A stretch of DNA of 64,000 nt, from positions 558,001-622,000 of the forward strand of contig MU394068.1 of the NCBI GenBank assembly GCA_022578605.1, read 5' to 3'. The stretch's first letter is position 1, and each line of letters begins with the position of its first letter. The DNA is from Camillea tinctor (lineage: Eukaryota > Ascomycota > Sordariomycetes > Xylariales > Xylariaceae). This document shows positions 22,437 through 32,900 of this stretch, piece after piece. The position numbers were made by a program, and so were the translations under genes. A model generated the notes under the pieces. The model ran no database searches, had not been told where the DNA came from, and was given only the letters and a program-made list of their open reading frames with translations.

Positions 22437-23660
22437 ATGGGCAAGCCATCCGATCACGATCTTGACGATGCCGTCTCTCTACGCACAAATCCCGGCGAGA
22501 GCTCAACGACAACACCAACACCAGCCTACCCCCTCGACGACGACGCCCCCGAAATCTCCATCGACGACTTACCTCCCAACTACAGCGACGCCCTAGAAGC
22601 TTCTGAGTCCGCGCCTATGTTAGCCCCATCCAACAACAATAACGGCAACCTTGGACCCGGTAGCGCCAAGATCCGCCCTGTCGATCATGATGCCATGTTC
22701 ATAGAGGACGCTAACAACGGCAACCAATACTGGGTTGCCAAGAGTATCGAGGATCCTACTAAGCTCGAGGAATACATTTCACGACTCGCCGACGTCCCCC
22801 CGCGGCCGTACATCAAGATTGTCGGCACGCACCAACAGACGTCAAGGGATAGCAAGGGAAAGACGGAAAAGAACACGGTAACCGACTTCGACGTCTCGAT
22901 TGAGCTGACGCCCTTCCTATACTCGGACGTGCAGTACCGCCGAACGTGGGGGCAATTGCGCACGGTGGAGAACAGCGAGGAAACGCGGCGCGGTACCCTA
23001 CTGAGGAAGCGCGCGCCCGGCTCCAACCAGAGCATCGAGGTCGGCGGCGATCCCAAGCCAACGCTGCAGGAATGGTGCCACCGGTTCGCCGCCAGCCACG
23101 CGGGGCTCAAGGTATTCACGCTGCAGCGGCGGATGGTGGGCTTTGACGAGCAATGCATCAAGGACCGTCTGAACAACCTCATACGCAACACCAACTACCG
23201 CGGCCACCTGCAGATCCAATTCGTGACCAAGAACGCGCTGATCGAGTGCTACAACAACACCAAGGTCAACCGGTGGCGCATGACGTCGTGGGTGCAGTGG
23301 CTGTTCACGCTGACGCTGTTGTTCATCTTCAGCTGGCCGTACCTCTGGCTGCGCACGAAGCGGTGGGAAGTGGCCGTGGCGGAGTGGCCATTCTCGCGCA
23401 TCGGCGAGAACGGCGCCAAGGAGTACATCAGCATCAGCGAAGACCAGTGGTATAACATGTGGGCCCGGGCCATCTGCAAGGCCGTGCTCGAGAAGCGGCA
23501 GACCACGCTGGACCAGGCAGATCTACGACGGGCGCAGGAGGCGGAGCCGGCGTTCGATACGGGGAACGCTGGGGTGGACGGGGCGCTCGGTCTCTTTAGG
23601 GCGGGGATGAACGCGATGAACGAGGTCAACCGCCAGCTCGGCTGGGGTGGGGATTGTTAG
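22437..23660 (+). CDS. Conserved-looking fungal membrane protein of unknown function
   Basis: A single-exon frame of 407 aa starting at MGKPSDHDLDDAVSL. Residues 1-85 are acidic and Pro/Ser/Asn-rich, probably disordered, with PPNYSDA as a possible WW-domain ligand. The middle (about 95-280) is globular and includes TDFDVSIELTPFL and a WCHRFAASHAGLKVF segment. One clear membrane span lies at about 285-305 (Trp/Leu/Phe-rich), followed by 100 residues with a possible amphipathic helix. I do not recognise the family. It starts 491 bases from the divergent HET gene's ATG. Confidence 0.85.
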   Translation: MGKPSDHDLDDAVSLRTNPGESSTTTPTPAYPLDDDAPEISIDDLPPNYSDALEASESAPMLAPSNNNNGNLGPGSAKIRPVDHDAMFIEDANNGNQYWVAKSIEDPTKLEEYISRLADVPPRPYIKIVGTHQQTSRDSKGKTEKNTVTDFDVSIELTPFLYSDVQYRRTWGQLRTVENSEETRRGTLLRKRAPGSNQSIEVGGDPKPTLQEWCHRFAASHAGLKVFTLQRRMVGFDEQCIKDRLNNLIRNTNYRGHLQIQFVTKNALIECYNNTKVNRWRMTSWVQWLFTLTLLFIFSWPYLWLRTKRWEVAVAEWPFSRIGENGAKEYISISEDQWYNMWARAICKAVLEKRQTTLDQADLRRAQEAEPAFDTGNAGVDGALGLFRAGMNAMNEVNRQLGWGGDC

Positions 23661-24275
23661 GTGCAGACTCAGGAGAGGTCTGAGCGTAACGGCGGCCGGG
23701 CGATCTCGAGCACCGTTCGGGGGGTGGTATTCGTGGGGATGGTCTACCTGCTTATTCGCGTGCCCCTCTGGGTGCAAATCTTCTTTATTACGCTATGCTT
23801 AGGTAGAGCTTGCATGGCTACGCTGTTGAGATGGTAGAAATAGCCGCGCCTCATGAGAGAAGTGCCTGTATCGCCTGGGTAAGTCATGGTCTGTTCGTGC
23901 TACTTAGTTTTGGTTTTGGTTTTTCTATGTTCGTATAGCTTATTCCTCGCGACAGGAACTTGTCGATAATATAGTCCCCGGGCCAGTTTTCGATTTATCT
24001 ACTGCAAGATCGTGTGAGCTTTGTAGTTGAAATGGTGATGTGTGACAAGTTCGAGTGCCGTCATGGTTAAACCATTTTATGCTCTACAATCGCATATGGG
24101 CATATCTGCTGGAGAATGCATGCATCGCTATAGCCGTACCTCAGCTCTCCACTAGCGCCATGAAAATAAGGGGCTGATCCACAGATAAGATTCTGCCCAG
24201 ATCTACCGCCAAGATTCTGGAATAACCCCGCGAAAAATCAAAAATGCAATACAGCGAAAGAGCATCAACCCCACC

Positions 24276-24310
24276 ATCACCTTCACTTTCACCTTCACCT
24301 TCACTTTCAC
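24276..24310 (+). repeat. CCTTCA/CTTTCA hexamer tract in NOB1 leader
   Basis: About five to six imperfect copies of a pyrimidine-rich CTTCAC-type hexamer end 48 bases before the NOB1 ATG. It is probably 5' untranslated sequence; CT-rich leaders are common for fungal ribosome-biogenesis genes. Confidence 0.6.
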
Positions 24311-24357
24311 ATCCACCTCCAACCTTGTAGAAGACGAGAAAAAAAGAAGGGGAGAAA

Positions 24358-25731
24358 ATGGCAATGACGGAAACCCAAAAAGTGCCGGACACGGCTCAAC
24401 CAGCGACAACTCCAAACGAGAAAGAATCTACTACAACACCCTTCAAGCCAATCCACACCCTAGTCGTAGACACGGGCCCCCTCATCAAGAACGACCCTCC
24501 CGTGAGCACCCTCTTGGCCCAAGCGCACGAACTCTACACTCTCCCCTCCGTCATCACCGAGATAAGAGATGCCGCCACGAGATCGCGCGTCGAGACCACC
24601 CTCCTCCCATTCCTCAAGCTGCGGAGCCCACGCCCCGAGAGCGTCAAGTTCGTAACCGACTTTGCGCGGCGGACCGGTGACCTCGAAGTTCTGAGCAGAC
24701 CGGATTTGCACCTCATTGCTCTGACGTACGAACTGGAATGCGAGCGCAATGGTGGGGACTGGCGGTTACGGAAGACACCCGGACAGAAGGGGCTGAACGG
24801 CAAAGCGCCCAGTAAAGAAAACGTTGCAACGACAGAAGCACCAGAGACGGAGAAGACCCAAGAGGGAGATGCTGCACAGACCACAGAACCATCCAATGGC
24901 AATAACGGGACGGAGGGAATTACGGCAGAGGCCCCCGCCACGACCGAGACAGCAGAAACTGTCGCCCAGACCCTCGAGTCCATGAGCTTAGAACCCTCCG
25001 AAAAGCCCACAGAGGAGTCCTCATCCCAAAACACTACCACTACCACTACCACCACAGCAGCTGAGACCAAGGCCCCTGAGGCAGAGGACGATGACGACGA
25101 TGAGGATGGCTGGATCACACCGTCAAACCTCAAGAAACACCAAGCCAAAGACCAAGTCTCAGCCCCCGAGCAGCCCATCCAGCGCATACTTCAGGCCGCG
25201 CTGCTAACCTCGGACTACGCCATGCAAAACGTGCTACTACGCATGAACCTCAACCTCGTGTCCCCGAGCCTCGCACGCATTACACGAGTCAAGACGTGGG
25301 TGCTACGCTGCCACGGGTGCTTCCAGGTGACGCGGGAGATGAACAAGCAATTCTGCCCGCGGTGCGGCCAGCCCACGCTGACGCGGGTGAGCTGCTCGAC
25401 CGACTCGTCGGGCAACTTCACGTTGCACCTCAAGCGCAACTTCCAGTGGAACAACCGCGGCAACGTGTACAGCGTGCCCAAGCCCGTGCACGGCTCATCC
25501 AACGGCAAGGCCCGCACCGGTGGCGGCGGCAAGAACGGCTGGGGCCGCGAGCTCATCCTCGCCGAGGACCAGAAGGAGTACGTGAAGAAGGCGAGCGAGG
25601 AGAAGAGGGCCAGGGCTAGGGACCTCATGGACGAGGATTACCTCCCGGGTATCCTGACGGGCGAGCGGAGGGCGACGCCGGGGCGGATACGCGTGGGGGC
25701 GGGGAAGAATGTGAATTCGAAGAAGAGGTGA
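24358..25731 (+). CDS. NOB1: NOB1, 20S pre-rRNA D-site endonuclease
   Basis: Single exon, 457 aa. An N-terminal PIN domain begins at about residue 33 with LVVDTGPLI (catalytic Asp38) and continues through LPSVITEIRD and a DLHLIALTYELE segment. A Ser/Thr/Glu-rich linker (about 150-260) with a Thr run (from an ACC/ACT repeat) and a DDDDDED patch separates it from the zinc ribbon, Cys318, Cys321, Cys333 and Cys336 (CHGC and CPRC). The C-terminus has the conserved HLKRNFQWNNRGNVYSVPKP region and a basic end. NOB1 cuts 20S pre-rRNA to mature 18S rRNA in late 40S assembly. Domain order and length fit the family well. Confidence 0.96.
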   Translation: MAMTETQKVPDTAQPATTPNEKESTTTPFKPIHTLVVDTGPLIKNDPPVSTLLAQAHELYTLPSVITEIRDAATRSRVETTLLPFLKLRSPRPESVKFVTDFARRTGDLEVLSRPDLHLIALTYELECERNGGDWRLRKTPGQKGLNGKAPSKENVATTEAPETEKTQEGDAAQTTEPSNGNNGTEGITAEAPATTETAETVAQTLESMSLEPSEKPTEESSSQNTTTTTTTTAAETKAPEAEDDDDDEDGWITPSNLKKHQAKDQVSAPEQPIQRILQAALLTSDYAMQNVLLRMNLNLVSPSLARITRVKTWVLRCHGCFQVTREMNKQFCPRCGQPTLTRVSCSTDSSGNFTLHLKRNFQWNNRGNVYSVPKPVHGSSNGKARTGGGGKNGWGRELILAEDQKEYVKKASEEKRARARDLMDEDYLPGILTGERRATPGRIRVGAGKNVNSKKR

Positions 25732-26348
25732 TTGGTAGATATTTTGGGGGATTAGATTTCTTCATAGGGTAGGGTAGGTTATCATTGACATTCCGGAGTT
25801 TGATACCAGTTAGACAAAAGGTCATTTTCAAATCATTGTGTCATGCGTATCTCTGAGTGATCTTTAGTCTTTTCTCATTTCTTCAAACGGAAAAAATAGG
25901 ATATATTATGCACGACCCAAGTCTAGATATTCAGCATCAGACTTCCACGACTATATTCAACATGCTACGGGGTAGGGTCACTATCCAGCCCCATGAGCAG
26001 AAGTATGGAAGGCTGTTCATCCTAAAGAGAATCACCGAAACAGTGTTGAAACACAAAATAAAATATAAATAAATATCAAACCCTCCTCACAATTCATGAG
26101 GTCCCTTTTTCTTTCATCACCACGCCTGTAAAAACGCCGTCTTGGTAAAAAGTTAAGTAACCGGGTATGCAAATGTCTTTAGGGGGCTTCTCATCCCAAC
26201 GAGTCCCACTGTATGCATGCATTTTATTTGATCATCCGTCTCATGATTCCAAGTCTGTCATTGTTCCCCGTTGACAGAACTCAGACACGGTGCATGATTT
26301 ATTTTCGAGTATCCCCTCTTTCGCGGGATCGAGAGGCAGATCGTTCCG

Positions 26349-26641
26349 TTACTGGCCATTCTCGGCGAGCTTGTTCTCTGCAGAAACACCCAAACGTTAG
26401 TTTTTTTTTTTTTTTCAAGTCCTCGGAAACAAAGGGGCGACAGGCAAAGGGAGGGCAACGCACTCTGCTGCGTCAAGAGCAGGCCGAAGCGCTTCTTCAG
26501 GGTGACGCGCTGGCGCGACCACTTGTCGTCGGGGGAGAAGCGCGCCGGGTGCGCCGACTTGGTGACCTCGCCGTGCAGCACCTTCTTCAGCGTGTAGGTG
26601 CGCTTGCCCGTCTCGGCGTCGAAGGTGTACATGAGATGCAT
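26349..26641 (-). CDS. NOP10: NOP10, H/ACA ribonucleoprotein subunit
   Basis: Two exons, 26641-26464 and 26377-26349, around an 86-nt intron (phase 1) give 68 aa. The start [20 protein letters not shown], then [11 protein letters not shown] and [13 protein letters not shown], are hallmarks of NOP10. The last exon adds only ten residues (KNKLAENGQ end). NOP10 is an essential small protein of the H/ACA snoRNP that guides rRNA pseudouridylation and is also part of telomerase RNP in some eukaryotes. The intron contains a 16-base poly-T on the plus strand (26400-26415). It faces NOB1, with about 620 bases between stops. Confidence 0.95.
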
Positions 26642-27342
26642 CTTGGCGGTTGTAGTGGAGATGATATGATTCGGGCGCGAGAGACGGTGTTGGTAATTTG
26701 GTAATTTGGTGGTGGTGGTAATGCGAAGTAAAGCTCTGAATTGGAAAAGAACGAATTGGCTTGAACTTTGGAGCTTGGAAGAATTCTTTTTCTTTTTTTT
26801 TGGACTCTCAGAACCAATGGTGGTTGTGATTGGTTGGACCTACTTTACAGTGGAATTGCTTTATTCCGCTCCGAATGGGTACGCCACAGGCGTTGTGGTA
26901 CGGAGTACAGGGGGTGGCACAGGTGCACGTGGGACCTCGGGAGCGATCCGCGAGTGTGCAACTGCACTAAACCTTAAAATAAGCTCCCTAACATCACTGA
27001 ATGCGCCGCATCATTCGTTACTTAAGTACTTACTACTAGTACCTAGGTACTTACTTAACCTCAACCCAGGTCAAGGTATTCTGCTCATCATTTGCAGCCT
27101 TTCTTGCAGGATTAATCAAATGCGATGCTTTTGAATTATTTCTTATTTCTATGCCATCTCTTAATGTAACCCTTAGCTACTGTAGAAACGGCACTGGTGG
27201 AGACCAAGTTCATACGATAACGGCGTGTAAGTCCTCAAGAAGAAGCAGTAGGTTTAGTTATGGTATATCACTGGCAAGGCGAAGTGTGTGCGCATTATGA
27301 TTCACGGTTTCTCTTCATCTCAACAGCTACCTCCTGTGTCCT
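26642..27342. other. NOP10 promoter and spacer
   Basis: Spacer of 700 bases. The first 150 bases upstream of NOP10 are CA/CT-rich on its strand. TACCTAGGTACTTA-type words occur at about 27038-27056. No gene supported. Confidence 0.5.
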
Positions 27343-28179
27343 TCAGTCCATCTCCATCTTGATAATCTCGGAAACTATCTCGTCCGTCTTCATCGCGTGG
27401 TCGAGCACCTCCTCAAGCGGGTCCATGCTGATGGTCTCCTCTCCTTCCATGCTCTCGTCTGTGGTCTCGTCATCATCATCATCCTCAACTACACCCTCCA
27501 CCTGGTACTCTTCCATATTGTCACAGTGGCAGAAAAAATCAAATTCGGCGCGCTGTAGGATCATATCCGGTCAGTTAGGTGCAAAGAAGAGTGACTACAC
27601 GGGATTACGTGTTTGCAATATCTTACCGCTCTATCCCAGCGACTGCTACCGGTAAGCTCAAGGAAATTGTCGATTGCTCTGGCCATTGTACAATGCTCTT
27701 CTAGCTCGAAAGGGTATTGTGGGTTCGCCTTCCACTCGCGGCGTGCTTCAATTATGAAGAAGATAAAATCGTAAAACGCCGTGTCGTTGATGTTTTCGGC
27801 CCAGGCGAGACGGGGTTTCAGCGCGTCGAAGAATCTGATGATACCAATGACATCCTCACTATCATCTTCTTCCAATTTATTGATAACATCCTATTTTGCC
27901 TAATCAGCGAAATGGTATAGGTACTCCATTAGGCATTTCGAGCGTATTCCTACGTACCGCAGTCGACGCAATAGAGATGCTGCTCGTCATAGCTTGGTCG
28001 ATGGCTTGTTTTGCGTTTCCTACGTCTCTGCTTCTGTTTCCTTCGGTTACCAGGCCGGCACGTAGGAAAGCTAGGAAAATGTACGCGTCGTGACGCCTCT
28101 TTCGAGTTATGCAACATTGAGGTCGATATATGAGCCCGTTCTTGGGCATCATTTTCTTGAGACGACCCTTTAGATCCAT
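27343..28179 (-). CDS. Acidic protein of unknown function
   Basis: Three exons, 28179-27958, 27890-27627 and 27552-27343, with introns of 67 and 74 nt, both phase 0, give 231 aa. The N-terminus is basic (MDLKGRLKKMMPK) with a CC pair; the middle has an aromatic-rich helix (DTAFYDFIFFIIEARREW) and LELTGSSRWDRA; the C-terminus is strongly acidic with a VEDDDDDETTDESMEGEE patch. No domain recognised. The three exons join cleanly, which supports a real gene. Confidence 0.65.
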
Positions 28180-28633
28180 GCTGTGATGGTAATATCGAGG
28201 GTTTAAGTCTATAATTGATATCTAGCGTATTTTGCGAAAAGAGAATGCTTGGTGACTAACGATGGATGCGCAGTAGCTACAACTGTGGTGGGTATGGTGT
28301 AAGATAACAACGAGTGGAGGGGAGAATGAAAAAAAAATGCAAGTGTCAAAGGTAGATGTACTTTTTTCTTTTCAAGATTGAGCATATGAAGCGGCTCTGA
28401 AGTGAATGGGAAGGCACCTAGCTAGCTATCTAGGTTAGGTAGGTAAGTAGGTAGGTAGGTACCGCATTCATTGAATGTGGATTTGAGGTGTACCTATTTT
28501 GCTGTTGCCCGGGGAGATATGAAGGGAGATTTGGGGGGGAAGGGTGGCGGAAGAGAGGAGGAATGTTCCCAGAGCCCTGAACTAAGCATAAAAGCCAGAG
28601 TAAGAGGGTAACAACCAAAATCAAATCTCATGT

Positions 28634-28900
28634 GGGTTTGTTGGCTCAGTTGGTTGTTGGCTCTCGCTGGTATTGTGCATTGTCCCTATGTACCCAGCAG
28701 ATAGGGGTGACCCCCTACATCATGGGTTCAATTCCCATAGTGCGTACCCTTGTGTTTCGAGATTTTGAAGGGCTGTGGACTGCGTCCATGACAACATCTG
28801 CGATCCTTTCGTGCATACGTGCATGGGTCTTTGACGCGTACGATTGTGGGCAGTCTTCTTTTTTTATCTTTTTTTTTTCTATTTTTCTTTCTCGTGTATC
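28634..28900 (+). repeat. tRNA-derived SINE-like element
   Basis: TGGCTCAGTTGG at 28642-28653 is a very good Pol III A box, and GGTTCAATTCC at 28725-28735 is a perfect B box inside a complete T-arm (ATGGG/CCCAT stem with 7-base loop, 28722-28738). A 6-bp stem CCCTAT/ATAGGG (28684-28706) sits between them. The A-to-B spacing (about 83 bases) is too long for a plain tRNA and no correct acceptor stem forms, so it is not a working tRNA gene unless it has an unusual intron. About 160 bases of unrelated sequence and a T-rich tract (about 28857-28890) follow, as in a SINE body and tail. Confidence 0.55.
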
Positions 28901-29437
28901 TCCCTTCATATACTATTAACTGAGCACCTAATTTTGCGTATAACACATTATCACATTACATGTAGGCCCCCTTTCGCATCTATTTTAGTTTAAGTAAGCA
29001 CTTTTTGTTTTTTGCTAATTTTACCATGATACTCGATGTCGATATCTAATTAATATAGATGCTTTTTCAACCAGTATTTGCGATCACGATATTTCTTACT
29101 AGCAAGCACTTAATGATAAAACCACACGATCTGACCTTTAACTTGAAGAAGCCCATACACATCTCTGGTAAGGGGTGGAACCCAATTTCATTCACGACAG
29201 CAGTGTCAAAATCATCAGTATAAACAATCTATAATGCTCACTTGTAAGCTTTTTACGAAAGGACACCCCTTGATTTTAGTTTTCAAACCACTCTATACAT
29301 GCTATCGTAGCTACTATAAGATCACGAAGTATCAAGATAAGCTCATTAGAGGAGAATAGGGGTTATTATGTATTCTGCTAATCAAGACGAAGACTACGCT
29401 GGTTCATATATACATCCAAGATGATGATACTAACATA
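28901..29437. other. Intergenic, AT-rich
   Basis: Spacer between the SINE-like element and the tannase stop. No gene or structure seen. Confidence 0.5.
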
Positions 29438-31191
29438 TTAAGACTCATAAACTTCTTTGCACTCCCAGCTCTCTGGTACATTAACATCCCCCGACACGTA
29501 TTTAGCCTGCTTAGGGTACACGCACAGCGGCCTCTGCACCTGCACACCCAACGAAGCGGTGTCGTTGACGAACTTGCTGGCAATGAGCTTCTCGGGCGCC
29601 GTGTCCTGCTCGACCCACCTCATGAGCGCAAGGATGATATCGTGGTCGGCGTCCTCGTAGCCGGGCACCGAGTGCGTCGCGCCGGTAAGCTGCTGGCTGC
29701 CCCCGCTGAGGTAGTAGGGCGCATCGACAGTCGTGCCCGAGCAGTGGCCCATACCCGGCACGAGGAAGAACCGATAGAAATCGTCGATGTTGACACCCTT
29801 CGGCCGCAGCGTCTGCACCACCTTGTTGTAGAAGTAGATGCTGCTGCCCGTAGGGATCAGCGAGTCGGCCGTGCCGTGGTACTTCAAGATCTTGCCGCCG
29901 CGCTCCTTGAACGGGGTCATGTCGAAGGCGTCGGCGGTAGCATTGCCCGGGTCGGCGGCGTCGGCAGCCTGGACGTCGCGGTAGTTGAACTGCGTCTTGT
30001 CCCAGTCCGGCTCGCCGTAGAGGAAGTACCGGAAGTAGTCGGTGCCTAGGTTCGAAACGGAGCCGAGCAGATAAGTTGGGTCGGCACCAAGGGCGACGCC
30101 AGGGAACACATAGGTCTGATTCGCATCGACCCAGTCGTTATAGAATTTGTACACAGTAGTAAGCTGGGCCGCTGTGAGGCACGATGTGGCGTTGGGGGCC
30201 GTGCATAGGAGTGCCTCAAAGTCAAAATTGCAGCCGTACGGGTCACTGACGATCCCGTCGACGACGCCATCCTGCGGGTCACATTGCTTCGTCATCTCGT
30301 CCACGATGACGGGGAAGAGCGACGTGTCGATGTGCTTAGGGTCGGTGTCTGGGGTGTTCGAAAGTCCTAGCCATAGGGTCGATGAGGATAGATGCGTCGA
30401 CCACCAAGCCGGGGCACCGACAGAAATGCCGTCGAATGAATCCGGATACAGCTGAACTTCCCTCAATCCCTGACGGCCACCGGTGGAGCAGGCAGCGTAG
30501 TAGGAATACTTGATGCTCGACGAGTTCGAGTAGTAGCTGGTGATGATTTCCTTTGAAAGCACCACAGACCCATGCATGGCCCGGTAGCCCCAGTCGATCA
30601 GCGTCTCGGGGGCGTTGAGTCCCCATGAACCGTCATCCACGCCGGAGCTGTGGCCGGTATCTGTCGACATAGTCGCAAAGCCGTACTGTCGATATTATTA
30701 ATAAAGAGCTCATGAGTGTATTATGCATATTTCTCTCGCACCTGGACCAATCGTCCCATATCGGGCCTGAATTTTAGCAAATCGAGTTAGCATTGATTTC
30801 ACTAGCCGGTCACATTAAGGGGTTGATCCCCCCCGTATAAGCAAACCCACCAATTGATACCGCCTCCAAAGCCGCCATTGCCCGTGGTCATAAACCTCTC
30901 ATTCCAACCCTGGTCCGGGAGGAATAGGCCAAAGTTGTAGGACGAGTTCTCCGAGGACTTCACGTTAATGCCAACAGCGCAAAGCGCCGGGAGCTGCGTC
31001 GCGTTGGTCGGGAACGGTATGTTGGTAGGTCCCTGACCGAAGCTGCCATTTTGCGGAACGGCCTCGGCAAATTTTACAGTAGCCTCCGGGTGGTTCGCAA
31101 GTAGCGCAGTGAACTGGTCGGACGTACATCCGGCTGCGGCTGCCACCGTGCTGGCGAAGAGCGGAAGCGGGAAGATCGTAGAGGCATGCAT
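29438..31191 (-). CDS. Secreted tannase / feruloyl esterase
   Basis: Three exons, 31191-30851, 30766-30742 and 30685-29438, give 537 aa; exon 2 is only 25 nt (encoding PDMGRLVQ) but restores the family signature GGINWPDMG and the frame. The start MHASTIFPLPLFASTVAAAA is a signal peptide. The catalytic serine lies in CSTGGRQGL (Cys188-Ser189), the region YGFATMSTDTGHSS precedes it, and the acid and base are expected in KYHGTADSLIP and PGMGHCSG. Such enzymes release gallate or ferulate from tannins and plant cell-wall esters. Length and order fit the fungal tannase/feruloyl esterase B family; substrate cannot be told from sequence alone. Confidence 0.92.
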
Positions 31192-32900
31192 GGTTGGCGG
31201 GCAGACACACACAAGTCACCTCAGGGACAGCGAGAAAACAGCTATCTCGGATGGACGAAGCGAAGCTACAAGAAACCAAGATCGTGAGCTGGACGACCGC
31301 TTAGTTTTTATTAGACGCGGGATCGTCGCCCCAACTATATACACCTACGCGTCGGACGCCCATCTCATCCATGTAGGTATGTATTACTATACCGCACAGA
31401 GACGAAGACGACGCAGGCCCACCAGCCTATGGACACTTCGGTTATAGTTACAGCGTAGTCTGCAGGGTTTTGTAGGTAAGCAGGTTGCAGCCATCAAATT
31501 GCGGAGGTCCCAACCGGGAACTTGACTCTTTGCCTGCTTGCCTATTTGCCATTAGGTCAGATCATGCATATAGGTAGGTCGCTCTGCTACCCTGATCGTC
31601 AGGGCCTTCTGTCATACCCCTGGATTTCTTGGGTTATTGGCATCTTGGTGTTGCATAGCTTGCTCGAAAGAACTCTGTTGCTCCTACAGCAGAAGAAAAC
31701 GCGCAGAAGAATTACAATTTCGAACTTCCTCTTCCCCCCTGTCCCTTACCGGGGTTTTCGTGATCCTGATTGGCTTCTATGGCAAATCTCCGGCATAAAC
31801 TGTGTACTTAGGACGGAGAATGTAGCCCGAATTAGGCAAGACGGAGGGCAGATCCTCATCCGCGCGAATTCACAACTCGCGGGGAACCTGAATGACTCGG
31901 GGGACCATGCTGCGTTGAAAACGTGGAGCTGAATGGGGTCCATTCGGCAGTTCATCTCATCGTATTCCCTATACAAAAGAAAATACCGAGATGTGAAGCC
32001 GACCATGCTCATTCCTCTTTTGCTATTTCGGTGTATCGAGGGTATCTACCTCCTACAGGCTATCACTTCGTATTCTCCAGCATTAGTAGGTTATTCGGGT
32101 CATCACTTGCCACGAGTTGACGATGGCAGGGCGATCAATGCTAGGGTACGCTTAATTTCTACCTAACAACCGTTTGGTGTAGACTAGGTAGTTTAACCCC
32201 TATATCCGTACGTCATCTTCCTCCCAAGCTTGTCTAGTTTTTCTTTAGTAGCTTTCTTTTCCCTGGCATAAAAGCTAGGGTATTAAGATGATTTCCCTTG
32301 GCAACGTACATCCAAGATGGCCGTGTCGCGCCATTACCGGTCTCGCTGTCCTCGTTGGCCGATCTCATAGATGTGCCGTGTGCTGAGGCCCGAGCTGAAT
32401 AATGACCTGGGAGTCCAGCCGGCAATTTTGAGTTATTATATCTCCAGCTGGATTCGTTTCCAGTGTAACTGCATCGATCAGATCCGGATCCGGGGTTCTG
32501 GGTTGGCCATGATTGCAGCAATAGGAGCTTGGCATGCAGGTCTTTGCCTCGGTTTTACTAGTGGTCCTTCTGTGATCACGGCATACAGGTTCGGTCCGAA
32601 GCGACGTGCTCAAAACGAGACTATACGTGACCTTCCATTGGGCTGCCCGGTGATTTATTCGCTACAAAGCGTGAGTTGAAGCAGCCTCTCGTAAGGCCGA
32701 GTCACCGTGAGTTCGATATTGGCAAGTGATCTTGTTCTTATGAACGGGGATAAATCAAGTTGAGAGATTGGTAAGCAACGCAGATTCGTGTAGATAGGAT
32801 CAAATAGCATAGTAGATGTGTAGCACTATAATATGTCTCTCTCCCGATACGTCGAATGACTTCACCTATTCCCCACACTCTAACGAGTACGTTAGCCTAG
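31192..32900. other. Intergenic, no supported gene
   Basis: Spacer of 1.7 kb between the tannase start and the transporter stop. Open frames of up to about 136 codons exist on both strands but lack domains or coherent splice sites. The first 200 bases are the tannase promoter. Confidence 0.5.
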
